A stretch of DNA of 64,000 nucleotides from Oscillospiraceae bacterium (GTDB lineage Bacteria > Bacillota > Clostridia > Oscillospirales > Acutalibacteraceae): the NCBI GenBank assembly GCA_022650485.1, contig JALCPP010000008.1, positions 62,001 through 126,000 of the forward strand. The letters run 5' to 3'. Under the pieces are notes generated by a model. It searched no databases. It was not told the origin of the DNA and saw nothing but the letters and a program-made list of their open reading frames with translations. Position numbers and translations under genes: made by a program. Position 1 is the first letter of the stretch. Each line of letters opens with the position of its first letter. This document shows, in pieces, positions 15,790-25,530 of this stretch.

Positions 15790-16665
15790 CTACGTGCTTT
15801 GTGTATCTCCGCTGACGAAATGAATGATTTCATTGGATTCTTCCACCTTTCGTCTGTATTCCGTTCCCATTTCCAAAACAATTCCGGAGGCAATGAGATT
15901 TACCAGCGCGAACGGAAGGGAAAGAGAGTTATAAAACACTTTTGTCGAAGTGTTACATAAAAAATTCAGACTTTTCTGCGTTACAGCAGGGGATTTCTGT
16001 GGGTTGTCCGTAATTGCAATGACGGAAGCCCCCCGAATTTCAGCATACTGTGCAATGTTACGCACCGGAGTGCAGTATTGGGGAAATGAAATGGTGACGA
16101 CTACATCTCCGTCAAACAGTTTCGACAGCCTGGCCTGAACATTGCTCATATCCATCGGGTCCAGCAAAGAAGCGTTGACACCGAGCGGAACAATGCGGTT
16201 ATATAGAAACTGGGAGACAATGCGAGAGATTCCCTGACCGACGATGAGAATCTGTTTGGCTTTCAACAGCAGTTTGGCTGCTTGCAGAATCAGAGAAGGG
16301 TCCACGAATTGATAGAATTCTTTACTTGCATTGAATTCACTTTTGCAAATTTGCTGAATAATACGGGCTTTTTCGTCCGGCTCAGAAAAGGATTCTTTTG
16401 GCACAAGGTAATTTGGTGCGTCTAAGTCGTGAATCAGATGGAGCGTATGGGCACGAAACGCTTTTTTCAGATCGATGTAGTTCTTAAAACCCAGCCGTTT
16501 ACACATGCGCAGAATGGTGACTTCGGTCGCGGATGTGCGCTGGCTCAGTTCTCTTAATGTAATGTAACAAACTGTTTCCGGGTTTGCCAGCAAATAATCT
16601 GCAATTGCCTTCTGCTTTCGGGTCAGGGTGTGATAATTGTTTTTCAGGGTTTCAATCGAATTCAT
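15790..16665 (-). CDS. RpiR/MurR-family transcriptional regulator (module A)
   Basis: 291 residues: an N-terminal HTH (LTRKQKAIADYLLANPETVCYITLRELSQRTSATEVTILRMCKRLGF, ~15-60) and a C-terminal SIS sugar-isomerase domain (AKQILIVGQGISRIVSQFLYNRI; GDVVVTISFPQYCTPVRN; GASVIAITDN). SIS domains usually bind phosphosugars; MurR, a member, senses MurNAc-6-phosphate. It is divergent from the Opp/isoaspartyl dipeptidase operon and is a clear paralogue of the regulator at 33011-33910, which flanks the second Opp operon. It likely controls module A. Confidence 0.9.
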   Translation of the reverse strand: MNSIETLKNNYHTLTRKQKAIADYLLANPETVCYITLRELSQRTSATEVTILRMCKRLGFKNYIDLKKAFRAHTLHLIHDLDAPNYLVPKESFSEPDEKARIIQQICKSEFNASKEFYQFVDPSLILQAAKLLLKAKQILIVGQGISRIVSQFLYNRIVPLGVNASLLDPMDMSNVQARLSKLFDGDVVVTISFPQYCTPVRNIAQYAEIRGASVIAITDNPQKSPAVTQKSLNFLCNTSTKVFYNSLSLPFALVNLIASGIVLEMGTEYRRKVEESNEIIHFVSGDTQST

Positions 16666-16700
16666 TTGTTACAGTTCTCCTCCCTGATTTCTATGGCTCT

Positions 16701-16729
16701 ATTATATTCTAATTTGATAAAAAATCCAA
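16701..16729 (-). promoter_or_regulatory. Promoter of the module A regulator
   Basis: Minus strand TTGGAT (16724-16729), 17-base spacer, TATAAT (16701-16706), about 36 bases before the start codon. Confidence 0.65.
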
Positions 16730-16826
16730 GCCATTTGTTAAAAAATTAACCCCACTCCAAAAAGAATACCACAAACAAGATATTGCAAGAAAAAATAAAA
16801 ATTATTCAAAAATTGTAAAGTAATTA

Positions 16827-16855
16827 TTGACATGATGTGAACAATGTGTTATAAA
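16827..16855 (+). promoter_or_regulatory. Promoter of the module A Opp operon
   Basis: TTGACA (16827-16832), 17-base spacer, TATAAA (16850-16855). It implies a leader of about 275 bases before the binding-protein gene. That leader (16862-17138) contains a 61-codon open frame at 16894-17079 (TTG start, no ribosome site) which I do not call as a gene; otherwise I see only AT-rich inverted repeats near 16860-16905. Confidence 0.65.
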
Positions 16856-17138
16856 ATATATAGTAAATATTGTATATCGAGTGTCTATATTAATTGAATA
16901 TTGATGGGATTGGCAATGGTGTCAAGCAGATGGGAGAGGCTGATGCAATTGCTTCTTTTTGTACTATCCTTTCGCAGCCCGTGGTACATTTTGCTGCAAA
17001 ATGCGGGAACGAGGTTAAAAAAGTCATACCGACAGAAAACGGCATCATTGCGGAACGGCACTTTCCTTCGGCTCAATGATGCCGGATTAATATAGATAAA
17101 AAAGATGAGTTATCATCAATCAAAACGAGGTGCAAGGA

Positions 17139-18788
17139 ATGAAAAAAGCTATCAAATCAGTTATTGCCGCTTTGCTTGTTGTTTCAACGCTTGCCGGGTG
17201 TTCCTCCTTTACGGGTACACAATCATCCGGAACGGCGGCACAAGGGGAATCCGCTTCTGCCGGGTCTGGAAAAGATTCGATTACGCTGTATCTGAAGAAC
17301 GAGATTCCGACTCTGAATCAGTTTTCCGCTTCCGACAACATCGCATTTGCTGTGTTGAACAACATTTCGGAAGGGCTGTATCGTTTGGATAAAGAGAACC
17401 AGCCTCAGCCCGCCCTTGCAAAAGATGTAACGATTTCTGACGACCAGCTGACCTATACATTTACGCTGCGCGATGGACTGAAGTGGAGCAACGGAGAGCC
17501 GCTTACCTCCAAAGATTTTCAGTTTGCCTGGCTCCGCCAGATGACCGCGGATGCGAGAAATAACTATTCCTTCATTATGACGGATTACATTACCAACGCA
17601 CTGGAATATTCCGAAGGGAAGGCTACGGCCGACAAAGTCGGTTTGGAAGCCCCGGACGATACGACGCTGGTGGTTCATCTGAAGGCTCCCACCCCGTATT
17701 TTCTCTTCCTGACGACCTTTGTTCCTTATTTTCCGCAGAACGAAGCGTTCTTTCAAAAGCAGGGCGATAATTTCGGCCTTGGCAAAGACAACCTGATTTA
17801 TTCCGGACCATTTACGATTTCTCAGTATGACGCGGCTTCCGGTGTAACGCTGGTGAAAAACGACAATTACTGGGATGCGGATAATGTGAAGATTTCTTCC
17901 GCTAAAATTAAAATTATCAAAGAACAGAGCACCGCAATGAATCTTTACAAGGCCGGACAGCTGGACCGAGTAGAGCTTTCTTCCGCAGAGGTTCCGTCTT
18001 ATAAAGAAGACCCTGAATTTTCAACCAATACGATTTTCCGCACGCAGTTCCTGCAGATTAACACGACGGCGGAAGGAACCAAAAATGTGAACATCCGCAA
18101 GGCAATCAGCTGCGCGATTGACAATGACCTTTTGGCTAACACGATTTTGAACAACGGGTCAGAAGCTGCGGTCGGTGTGGTTCCCGGCACTATGAGCAGC
18201 GGTGTGACCGGAAAGAAGTTCAGCAGCTTCCAAAACGGCCTTAAGACGTTTGATGTCGCCAAGGCGAAGGAATACTGGAAAAAGGGCGTGGCAGAACTCG
18301 GCAAAGAACCCCAGCTTTCCATTGTTTTGGATGATGATACCGAAACCAAGGATGTTGGAACCTTTATCCAGAGCCAGCTCAAAGATAATCTTGGCATCGA
18401 TGTTACACTGGACTCCAAAACCAAGGAAGCCAGAAGAACTTTAATGAAGTCAAGTGATTATCAGATGGGTGTCAACGCGTGGGGCGCCGACTATGACGAT
18501 GCAATGACTTATATACAGCTTTGGGCGGACCATTCCGTCATTAACGGATTCCGCGGGAATTTTATTGACGAGTCTTACGACAAAGCAATCAGTGATGCAA
18601 AAGCGGAAGTGGACACCGAAAAGCGCGCCGAGATTCTGGCATCCGCTGAAAAATATCTGATTTCCGATCAGACTGTCATTGTACCGCTGTATTATATGGG
18701 TTCCGCTTATCTGACAAAATCCAACGTGAAGGATTTGTTTGTAACCCATGCCGGTACACTGGAACTAAAGCACGTTTCTGTTCAGTAA
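17139..18788 (+). CDS. Oligopeptide ABC transporter substrate-binding lipoprotein (module A)
   Basis: 549 residues. A lipoprotein signal ends in the lipobox VSTLAGC, followed by a Ser/Gly/Ala-rich linker. The mature part is an SBP family 5 (OppA/DppA-like) protein: DSITLYLKNEIPTLNQFSASDNIAF, LTYTFTLRDGLKWSNGEPLTSKDF and a C-terminal QTVIVPLYYMGSAYLTKSNV. It captures peptides outside the membrane for the permeases at 18957-20821. ATG at 17139 with GAGGTG 6 bases upstream. Expressed from the promoter at 16827, separated from the permease genes by a hairpin. Confidence 0.93.
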   Translation: MKKAIKSVIAALLVVSTLAGCSSFTGTQSSGTAAQGESASAGSGKDSITLYLKNEIPTLNQFSASDNIAFAVLNNISEGLYRLDKENQPQPALAKDVTISDDQLTYTFTLRDGLKWSNGEPLTSKDFQFAWLRQMTADARNNYSFIMTDYITNALEYSEGKATADKVGLEAPDDTTLVVHLKAPTPYFLFLTTFVPYFPQNEAFFQKQGDNFGLGKDNLIYSGPFTISQYDAASGVTLVKNDNYWDADNVKISSAKIKIIKEQSTAMNLYKAGQLDRVELSSAEVPSYKEDPEFSTNTIFRTQFLQINTTAEGTKNVNIRKAISCAIDNDLLANTILNNGSEAAVGVVPGTMSSGVTGKKFSSFQNGLKTFDVAKAKEYWKKGVAELGKEPQLSIVLDDDTETKDVGTFIQSQLKDNLGIDVTLDSKTKEARRTLMKSSDYQMGVNAWGADYDDAMTYIQLWADHSVINGFRGNFIDESYDKAISDAKAEVDTEKRAEILASAEKYLISDQTVIVPLYYMGSAYLTKSNVKDLFVTHAGTLELKHVSVQ

Positions 18789-18814
18789 GAGTGAAAAAGT
18801 AAATAAAAATTTTG

Positions 18815-18904
18815 GGGGAACTGCCGCACGGAGGACCGCCTGACCCTTCCCGGTATGACCGAATGATCCGGGAACCGTCAAGGTGTTTTTCTGAGGAGTT
18901 CCCC
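18815..18904 (+). other. Branched intercistronic hairpin after the module A binding-protein gene
   Basis: Outer stem GGGGAACT (18815-18822) with AGTTCCCC (18897-18904) encloses an inner stem TTCCCGG/CCGGGAA (18847-18853/18868-18874). There is only a weak T-run after it. Such hairpins after binding-protein genes often protect the upstream mRNA or reduce read-through, giving more binding protein than permease. The gap 18789-18956 has no gene. Confidence 0.6.
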
Positions 18905-18956
18905 TTTCCTTGAGTTTTGACAATCACCATTGCATTTTATGAAAGGAGGAGGTACT

Positions 18957-19892
18957 TTGAACCGTTATATCCTAAAGCGCCTTGTGTACCTGGCCGTTAC
19001 TCTGCTGGTTATTACGACGCTGACATTTTTTTTGATGCACAGCCTTCCGGGAACACCGTTTGATGAGGATAAGATCAGCAGACTTTCTGCGGCACAGCAG
19101 CAGCAGATCTATGCAAGTTACGGCTTGGACAAGCCTCTTTACATACAGTTCTTCAGATATCTTACCAATATGTTTAAAGGGGATTTCGGTACTTCGACGC
19201 TGTACCTGGGAATGCCGGTTTCCAGAATTGTACTGAACAGAATTCTGCCCTCTGCGCTGATTGGTTTTCAGGCCGTTCTTTTCGGGGTGGTGATTGGTCT
19301 GGTGCTTGGGATCATTGCAGCCTACCGCCATAATACCAGTATGGATTACATGACCATGATTATTTCTGTCTTGGGTATTTCAATTCCAAATTTCGTGGTT
19401 GCTGCCCTGCTCCAATATTTTTTGGGATTCAAACTGGGGTGGTTCCCGGTTGCGTACTGGGAAAGTTATGCGAATTCCATTCTTCCGTCCCTTGCGCTGT
19501 CGTTCGGCGTAATCGCGCAGATTGCCCGGTTTATCCGAACGGAGATGCTGTCGGTGCTGCAGCAGGATTATATTCTGATGGCGCAGTCAAAAGGATTGAG
19601 CCCGGCAAAGATTCTGGTGAAACACGCACTGCGGAACTCCATTCTTCCGGTTGTGACGATTTTGGGCTCCATTGTGGTGAATCTGCTGACCGGGTCGCTT
19701 GCCGTAGAAAGTATTTACAGTGTTCCGGGCATCGGCAGTCTGTTTGTTGATACCATTAAGGCCAACGACTATTCCACCATTTTAGGGCTGACGGTTTTTT
19801 ACAGTGCGTTCTATGTTGTCGTTATCCTTATTATAGACATTTTGTATTGCCTGATTGACCCGAGAATCCGGCTGGCATCGGCAAAGGAGTGA
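18957..19892 (+). CDS. Oligopeptide ABC transporter permease, DppB/OppB type (module A)
   Basis: 311 residues, about six membrane helices, opening NRYILKRLVYLAVTLLVITTLTF as DppB proteins do. The EAA loop is seen in DYILMAQSKGLSPAKILVKHALRNSILP and the end LIDPRIRLA is typical. The TTG at 18957 is chosen because AAGGAGGAGGT lies just upstream; an in-frame ATG at 18930 adds nine residues before that ribosome site. With the next gene it forms the membrane channel. It is followed by a ribosome site overlapping its own stop. Confidence 0.93.
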   Translation: MNRYILKRLVYLAVTLLVITTLTFFLMHSLPGTPFDEDKISRLSAAQQQQIYASYGLDKPLYIQFFRYLTNMFKGDFGTSTLYLGMPVSRIVLNRILPSALIGFQAVLFGVVIGLVLGIIAAYRHNTSMDYMTMIISVLGISIPNFVVAALLQYFLGFKLGWFPVAYWESYANSILPSLALSFGVIAQIARFIRTEMLSVLQQDYILMAQSKGLSPAKILVKHALRNSILPVVTILGSIVVNLLTGSLAVESIYSVPGIGSLFVDTIKANDYSTILGLTVFYSAFYVVVILIIDILYCLIDPRIRLASAKE

Positions 19893-19897
19893 TTCGT

Positions 19898-20821
19898 ATG
19901 CAGTCAGGACCAATCTCAGACGAATTGTTTCGCCCTTCGGTAAAAAACAAGGAGGAGCTGGAACATATTTCACGCCCGAATCTGACGGCGTTTCAAGACG
20001 GCTGGCTCCGTCTCAGCAAAAATAAAGGGTCGGTTTGCAGCCTGATTCTCTTAATTCTTCTGGTTATTCTTGCACTGGCAGGTCCCCATTTGACTCAGTT
20101 TACTTATTACGGCACGGATTATAATGCCACATATCAGGCCCCCAGTATGCTTCACTGGTTCGGAACGGATAAATTTGGGCGGGACCAGTGGGCGCGGGTT
20201 TGGTATGGAACCCGAATTTCTTTGCTGATTGCCGTGGTGGCGGCGGCGCTTGACCTGATCGTCGGGGTCAGCTATGGCGCGGTTTCCGCGCTGTTCGGCG
20301 GAAAAGTGGATGCCGTGATGCAGCGGTTTATTGAAATTCTGGTGGGCATTCCCAACCTGATTTTCGTCATTTTGCTGATGATGCTGATGCCCGCGAGCGT
20401 GTGGACGCTGATTCTTGCCATGTCGATTTCCGGGTGGGTAAATATGGCGCGTTTGGTTCGTGCGGAAATCTTGAAATTAAAGAATCAGGAATTTGTTTTG
20501 GCCGCGCGGGTGCTTGGTACTTCAGACCGGGACATCATACGCAAGCATATGATTCCGAATACGATTGGCGTCATCGTCATCAACACCATGTTTACAATTC
20601 CTTCCGCAATTTTTACAGAAGCGTTTTTAAGTTTTATCGGCATTGGCTTACAGGAGCCGAAAGCGTCGCTTGGCGTTTTGATTAACAGCGGTTTTCAGGT
20701 GATTAACAGTCATGTTTATTTGTTGCTGATTCCGGCCGCAGTCATTGTTTTGATTATGGTTTGCTTCAGCATTTTGGGTGATGGTATGCGCGATGCATTT
20801 GACCCGCGCATGCGAAATTAG
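19898..20821 (+). CDS. Oligopeptide ABC transporter permease, DppC/OppC type (module A)
   Basis: 307 residues. A ~50-residue cytosolic N-terminus (RPNLTAFQDGWLRLSKNKGS) precedes the first helix, the usual DppC/OppC layout, then HWFGTDKFGRDQWARVWYGTRISL, a family hallmark, and the EAA loop FVLAARVLGTSDRDIIRKHMIPN. Ends FDPRMRN. AAGGAG overlaps the stop of the previous gene and is 8 bases from the ATG at 19898, which is preferred to the GTG at 19889. Confidence 0.93.
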   Translation: MQSGPISDELFRPSVKNKEELEHISRPNLTAFQDGWLRLSKNKGSVCSLILLILLVILALAGPHLTQFTYYGTDYNATYQAPSMLHWFGTDKFGRDQWARVWYGTRISLLIAVVAAALDLIVGVSYGAVSALFGGKVDAVMQRFIEILVGIPNLIFVILLMMLMPASVWTLILAMSISGWVNMARLVRAEILKLKNQEFVLAARVLGTSDRDIIRKHMIPNTIGVIVINTMFTIPSAIFTEAFLSFIGIGLQEPKASLGVLINSGFQVINSHVYLLLIPAAVIVLIMVCFSILGDGMRDAFDPRMRN

Positions 20822-20840
20822 CGCGGAAATGAGGCCGAAA

Positions 20841-21839
20841 ATGAATCAGTTACTGGAAGTCGACAATTTAAAAATCAATCTTGAAACACAGAGCGGTACG
20901 GTTCAGGCCGTCCGCGGCGTCAGCCTGAAGCTGGCCCCGAAACAGATTCTCGCGGTGGTTGGGGAATCCGGTTCCGGAAAATCCATGACGGTGAAGGGCA
21001 TATTGAAACTCCTGCCCAAAACAGGCGGGATCGTCGGCGGAAAAATTCTTTTTGAAGGCAAGGATATCACCGATTACAGCGTGAAACAGATGCGTTCTAT
21101 TAACGGGTCTGAGATGTCTATGATTTTTCAGGACCCAATGACTTCGCTGAACCCGACCATGACGATCGGAAAGCAGATTTCAGAAGTGCTGCGGGAACAC
21201 ACAAAGATGAACGCGAAACAGCGCAGGGCCAGGGCGGTTGAACTGCTGAACCTGGTCGGAATCTCTTACCCGGAAAAGCGGTATTCGCAGTATCCGCACC
21301 AATTGTCCGGCGGTATGCGTCAGCGTGTGGTGATCGCCATTGCGCTGGCATGCAACCCGAAGGTCCTCATCGCGGACGAACCGACTACCGCACTGGATGT
21401 GACGATTCAGGCGCAGATTTTGGATTTAATGCGAAGCCTGCAGGAAAAGTTCGGCACCGCGATCATTTTGATCACCCATAACCTCGGCGTGGTGGCGAAT
21501 ATTGCCCAGAACGTTTCCGTTATGTACGGCGGGATGATTGTGGAAAGCGGCACGGTCGAGGAGATCTTTTACGACGCAAAGCACCCCTATACGCTCGGCC
21601 TTCTGGCGTCGATTCCGAATGTCGACGAAAAGGACAAGGAATTGAACATTATACCCGGTACGCCGCCGGATCTGATTGATCCGCCCAAGGGATGCCCGTT
21701 TTCTTCGCGCTGCCCCCGCGCCATGGAAGTCTGCCACCAATACGCGCCGGAAAAGACAATGGTGTCCGGCACGCACTGGCTTTCCTGCTGGCTGATGGAC
21801 CCGCGCGCGGACAAACAACACGGAGGTGACAGGGCATGA
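20841..21839 (+). CDS. Oligopeptide ABC transporter ATPase, DppD/OppD type (module A)
   Basis: 332 residues with Walker A GESGSGKS, signature LSGGMRQR, Walker [13 protein letters not shown] and H-loop ITHN. The C-terminal oligopeptide domain has the cysteine cluster [15 protein letters not shown] plus a further Cys, which in DppD proteins can hold an iron-sulfur cluster. It pairs with the next gene to drive import. ATG at 20841 has a weak GAGG upstream; in-frame starts at 20829 and 20778 lie in or near the preceding gene. Overlaps the next gene by 4 bases (ATGA). Confidence 0.93.
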   Translation: MNQLLEVDNLKINLETQSGTVQAVRGVSLKLAPKQILAVVGESGSGKSMTVKGILKLLPKTGGIVGGKILFEGKDITDYSVKQMRSINGSEMSMIFQDPMTSLNPTMTIGKQISEVLREHTKMNAKQRRARAVELLNLVGISYPEKRYSQYPHQLSGGMRQRVVIAIALACNPKVLIADEPTTALDVTIQAQILDLMRSLQEKFGTAIILITHNLGVVANIAQNVSVMYGGMIVESGTVEEIFYDAKHPYTLGLLASIPNVDEKDKELNIIPGTPPDLIDPPKGCPFSSRCPRAMEVCHQYAPEKTMVSGTHWLSCWLMDPRADKQHGGDRA

Positions 21840-22813
21840 GTGAAGTGATGCTTGAAATTTCACATTTGAAAAAATATTTTGAAGTGGGAAATAAACAGAC
21901 ACTCAAAGCGGTTGACGATGTGTCGTTTCATATTTATCAAGGGGAAACGCTTGGCCTTGTCGGGGAATCCGGATGCGGTAAATCAACCTTGGGCAGGACC
22001 ATCGTCCGGCTGTACCGGCCGACCGAGGGAAGTATCCTCTATAAAGGAAAAGAGATTGGAGTTTCGCTGCCGCGCAAGGAAGAAAGAGAATTCTGCCGCA
22101 AGATGCAGATGATCTTTCAAGACCCCTATTCTTCGCTTGACCCGCGCATGAAAGTGCTTGATATCATTGCGGAGGGAATCGATGCGATTGAGAATACGGG
22201 CAATGCCGAAAAGCGGCGGGAAACGGTGCTGCATCTGCTTGATCTGGTCGGCCTGCAGGAAGAACATGCCCATCGCTATCCGCATGAGTTTTCCGGCGGG
22301 CAGCGGCAGCGAATCGGCATTGCCCGTGCGCTTGCCGTTCATCCGGAATTTATCGTGGCGGATGAGCCCATTTCCGCGCTGGACGTTTCCATACAGGCGC
22401 AGGTGATTAATCTGCTGCGTCAGCTGCAGAAAAAGCTCGGCTTGACCTACCTTTTTATTGCGCACGACATTTCCATTGTTAAATATATCAGTGACCGGAT
22501 CGGCGTAATGTATCTGGGCAAGTTGGTGGAACTGGCGCCCAGCGATGAAATTTTCAGAAATCCGCTTCACCCTTATACCAAAGCGCTATTGTCGGCCATT
22601 CCGCGCCCGGACCCGAAAATAGAAAAGCAGAGGGAGCGGATTATGCTGGAAGGTTCGGTTCCGAATCCGGTTGATTTACCGAAGGGCTGCCGTTTCTGCA
22701 CGCGCTGCCCGCTGGCGACGGAAGCATGCAGCCTGTCTGAACCGCCGTTTCGTGAAATGGAGCCGGGTCACTGGGCGGCCTGTCATCGTTACGATTCCGC
22801 CGAAAATAAATAA
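21836..22813 (+). CDS. Oligopeptide ABC transporter ATPase, DppF/OppF type (module A)
   Basis: 325 residues: Walker [25 protein letters not shown] around the Q-loop, signature FSGGQRQR, Walker [13 protein letters not shown] and [14 protein letters not shown], all as in DppF. The C-terminal [15 protein letters not shown] repeats the cysteine cluster. Translationally coupled to the previous gene (ATGA), with a strong GGAGGTGA. After it, ~85 bases separate the transport genes from the isoaspartyl dipeptidase, presumably in one operon. Confidence 0.93.
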   Translation: MSEVMLEISHLKKYFEVGNKQTLKAVDDVSFHIYQGETLGLVGESGCGKSTLGRTIVRLYRPTEGSILYKGKEIGVSLPRKEEREFCRKMQMIFQDPYSSLDPRMKVLDIIAEGIDAIENTGNAEKRRETVLHLLDLVGLQEEHAHRYPHEFSGGQRQRIGIARALAVHPEFIVADEPISALDVSIQAQVINLLRQLQKKLGLTYLFIAHDISIVKYISDRIGVMYLGKLVELAPSDEIFRNPLHPYTKALLSAIPRPDPKIEKQRERIMLEGSVPNPVDLPKGCRFCTRCPLATEACSLSEPPFREMEPGHWAACHRYDSAENK

Positions 22814-22899
22814 AACCGTTTTAAACCGGCGGCAAAGTTCCGCACTTTCTTTGCGCCGAAATTTAAAAAAATCATGAAGCTGCGGTGGGAGTTCCATTT

Positions 22900-24018
22900 A
22901 TGCTGCTAATCAAAAATGTTTCTATGGGAGATACCGGGCGCCGGGATATTCTGGCGGCCGGCGGAAAAATTTTGGCGATTGAGCCGGAGCTGTCCTGCGG
23001 CACGCTTCCGGTAAAAGTTATCGAAGCGCAGGGGATGAGGGCGATTCCCGGCTACCTTGACCAACACGTTCATGTGACGGGCGGAGGCGGTGAAGGCGGC
23101 TTTTCAAATCGGACGCCCGAACTTCGTCTGTCAAGCTGTATTAAGGCCGGTGTGACAACACTGGTGGGGCTTCTCGGCACAGACGGAACCACAAGGAGCG
23201 TTGAAAATCTTCTGGCGAAAACGAAGTCCCTTCGGGAAGAAGGCCTGTCGGCTTACTGTTTGACGGGGGCTTACGAATATCCGTCCCCGACCATTACAGG
23301 TTCTGTGAAAAAGGACATTATGCTCATCGATGAAATCATCGGTGTTAAGGTTGCGCTTTCGGATCACCGGTCTTTCAACCTCAGTAAAAACGATATGGTT
23401 CATCTTGCGTCCGAAGCCACGATGGGCGGCATTTTGGCAAACAAGGCCGGTGCGGTCTGTATTCATATGGGGCGCGGAAAACGCGGGCTTGGCTTGCTTT
23501 TCGATATTCTTAAAACGGAGGATGTTCCTATTACTACATTCCGCCCGACCCATGTGGGCAAGGTGTTTGACGATGCGATACGCTTTGCAAAGATGGGTGG
23601 ATACATTGATTTTACGGCCGGGTCTGAGGAGGATCATACCGCCGACCAGCTGGTCAAGGCATTTGCGGCGGCACCGCCGGACCGCATTACGCTCAGCACG
23701 GATTCCAACGGAAGCGCGCCGATTTGGAATGAAAAAAAAGAATTGTGCGGCATTGGCATTGGAAAAATCAGCACACTTCATGAGGTAATTCGGCGGCTTG
23801 TGCTGGAATATGGTGTTCCGCTTGGGGATGCCGTCAAGGTTTCGACGGAAAATGTTGCGCGCGCCCTCAAACTGTTTCCTAAAAAAGGAACAATTGCGCC
23901 TGGAAGCGACGCGGATTTGATCTTACTGGATGATGCGCTTCAGATCGATTCCGTCATTGCGGGGGGCCAGGTGATGATGCAGGGGAAAAAGCTTTTTGTG
24001 AAAGGGAATTTTGAATAA
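22900..24018 (+). CDS. iadA: Isoaspartyl dipeptidase
   Basis: 372 residues of the amidohydrolase superfamily. Metal and substrate residues align with E. coli IadA: H56 and H58 (DQHVHVTGGGGEGG, E65), the carboxylated lysine K150 (GVKVALSDHR), H189 (CIHMGRGKRG), H218 (RPTHVG) and D268 (STDSNGS). IadA cleaves beta-aspartyl dipeptides that arise from damaged proteins, and in some bacteria from cyanophycin breakdown. The ATG at 22900 follows GGGAG at 8 bases; a GTG at 22885 is a poorer choice. Placed directly after the Opp transporter, it probably handles imported isoaspartyl peptides. Confidence 0.93.
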   Translation: MLLIKNVSMGDTGRRDILAAGGKILAIEPELSCGTLPVKVIEAQGMRAIPGYLDQHVHVTGGGGEGGFSNRTPELRLSSCIKAGVTTLVGLLGTDGTTRSVENLLAKTKSLREEGLSAYCLTGAYEYPSPTITGSVKKDIMLIDEIIGVKVALSDHRSFNLSKNDMVHLASEATMGGILANKAGAVCIHMGRGKRGLGLLFDILKTEDVPITTFRPTHVGKVFDDAIRFAKMGGYIDFTAGSEEDHTADQLVKAFAAAPPDRITLSTDSNGSAPIWNEKKELCGIGIGKISTLHEVIRRLVLEYGVPLGDAVKVSTENVARALKLFPKKGTIAPGSDADLILLDDALQIDSVIAGGQVMMQGKKLFVKGNFE

Positions 24019-24048
24019 ATTTAAAGTTAGGGAAAAGGAAGATGGAAA

Positions 24049-25125
24049 ATGGAGCAAAAACAGACATTAGAGTTAATTGGACGCCTTTCCGATGCGAAAG
24101 GCGCTCCCGGATTTGAAGACGAGGTCCTTCAGGTTCTGCGGGAAGAAGGAGCAGGACTGGGGAGTTTTACGGAAGACTGCATGCGCAACCTGTTTCTGTC
24201 GCGCGCGGAAAATAAAGGCTCCCGACCGGTTGTGCAGCTAAACGCACACACGGATGAAGTTGCGTTCATGGTGCAGGCGATACGCCCGAACGGAACGCTG
24301 AGGTTTATTACGCTCGGCGGCTGGGTTGTGACGAATATTCCCGCGCACCGTGTCTTTGTGCGCAATGCGGACGGGGAGTATATCCCTGGTATCATTGCCA
24401 GCAAGCCGCCGCATTTTATGAGTGAATCCGAACGAAACAAACCATTGGAAATTTCAGATCTTTCCATTGATATTGGGGCTTCATCACGAGAAGAAGCAAT
24501 GAAAGACTATAAAATTCGCGTCGGTGAGCCTGTGGTGCCGGACGTCACGTTCGAATATCTGCCAAACGGGAAACTTCTGCTTGGCAAGGCCTTTGACTGC
24601 CGCATCGGCTGTGCGGCAATTATTGAAACAATGCGCCGCTTACAGTCAAAGGCGCTGAATACGGATATCGTATGCGATTTTTCTTCTCAGGAGGAAGTGG
24701 GCATGCGCGGGGCATCCGTGACGGCAAATACGGTAAAGCCTGACCTCGCCATTGTGTTTGAGGGCTGCCCTGCGGACGATACGTTCACGGAGGATTATCT
24801 GACGCAGACGGCTTTACAGAAAGGCCCGATGCTTCGGTATATCGATGCCGGGATGATTACCAATCCCCGGTTCCAGCGCTTTGCTTTGGACTTGGCGGAA
24901 AAGCTTGACATTCCGGTTCAGCATGCGGTCCGCACGGGCGGATGTACGAATGGTGCGCCGATCCATCGTTCCAATCGCGGTGTTCCGGTTATTGTCATCG
25001 GCCTGCCGGTGCGCTATGCCCATACCCATTATGGGATTTCGGCTTACAGGGATTTTGATCATGCGGTGAAACTGGCGTCTGCAATTCTGGAGACGATTAC
25101 CCAGGAAATTATCGCTAAATTTTAA
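24049..25125 (+). CDS. M42 family (glutamyl/deblocking) aminopeptidase
   Basis: 358 residues with the metal ligands of M42 peptidases: H67/D69 (NAHTDEVAF), FDCRIGC for the bridging aspartate, SSQEEVGMRGA for the catalytic and metal glutamates, FEGCPADD, and HTHYGIS near the end for the final histidine. These are large cytosolic self-compartmentalising aminopeptidases. It is 30 bases after iadA and closes module A, giving a path from imported peptide to free amino acids. ATG at 24049 has GGAAGATGG upstream. Confidence 0.92.
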   Translation: MEQKQTLELIGRLSDAKGAPGFEDEVLQVLREEGAGLGSFTEDCMRNLFLSRAENKGSRPVVQLNAHTDEVAFMVQAIRPNGTLRFITLGGWVVTNIPAHRVFVRNADGEYIPGIIASKPPHFMSESERNKPLEISDLSIDIGASSREEAMKDYKIRVGEPVVPDVTFEYLPNGKLLLGKAFDCRIGCAAIIETMRRLQSKALNTDIVCDFSSQEEVGMRGASVTANTVKPDLAIVFEGCPADDTFTEDYLTQTALQKGPMLRYIDAGMITNPRFQRFALDLAEKLDIPVQHAVRTGGCTNGAPIHRSNRGVPVIVIGLPVRYAHTHYGISAYRDFDHAVKLASAILETITQEIIAKF

Positions 25126-25159
25126 CCTTTCCAATTAAGGCAAGTTATCATCAGGGATG

Positions 25160-25226
25160 AATCGGCCGCATGATGCAAGCTGTTCAGCTGCATGTGCAGG
25201 GGGAGGCCGATTGATCCTTGAATTTT
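25160..25226 (+). terminator. Terminator-like long hairpin after module A
   Basis: AATCGGCC (25160-25167) pairs with GGCCGATT (25205-25212), and the interior is also self-complementary (GCAAGCTG with CAGCTGC). A short AATTTTTAT follows. Ends the module A operon. Confidence 0.65.
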
Positions 25227-25280
25227 TATCTAAATTTTGCAATTAACTGCTTTTCTTTTGACGTTTTGCCCATTTTTAAG

Positions 25281-25530
25281 TTGACAAAAGTGCCTAAATA
25301 GGAGCATAATAATTATGCCTCCGGGCGGACACAGGCAATCCGCCGACAGAAGCGTCAGCGTGAACTGGCAGCAGTTTTTTATTCCCGTGAATTTTTGGTT
25401 TAAAAATCTGCCGGCTTGTAAACGCGATTATCCGTTAAAATCAGCGCCGAAGTCAACCGGAATGAAATAAGACAAGCCAGTGCCCTTCAAAACCCCATTA
25501 TTTTTGTTATCTTGGCTCAGATTTCTGCCG
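25281..25530 (+). other. Promoter followed by a structured, apparently non-coding stretch
   Basis: TTGACA (25281-25286), 18-base spacer, CATAAT (25305-25310). Downstream are the hairpins GGCGGA/TCCGCC (25325-25345 area) and AACTG/CAGTT followed by six Ts, then GGCTTGT and ACAAGCC about 50 bases apart. No open reading frame of note. It could be a small RNA or a riboswitch-like leader; I could not match it to a known class. The rest of 25531-25790 holds a perfect AATTTTCACA/TGTGAAAATT repeat (25701-25728) and no gene. Confidence 0.35.

Noticed and set aside
16894-17079. 61-codon gene in the module A leader
   Set aside because: TTG start without ribosome site, overlapping competing frames, and no recognisable family.
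25413-25480. tRNA-like element with GGCTTGT/ACAAGCC ends
   Set aside because: Only 66 bases apart, no anticodon arm, and no TTCGA loop.
25300-25530. M-box (magnesium) or cobalamin riboswitch in the 25.3 kb intergenic stretch
   Set aside because: Short likenesses (GGACACAGGC, GTCAACCGGAAT, CCAGTGC) appear in roughly M-box order, but core elements such as GAGGCTCCTA and TACAGTGCTAAAGC are missing and the downstream gene is not a metal transporter.
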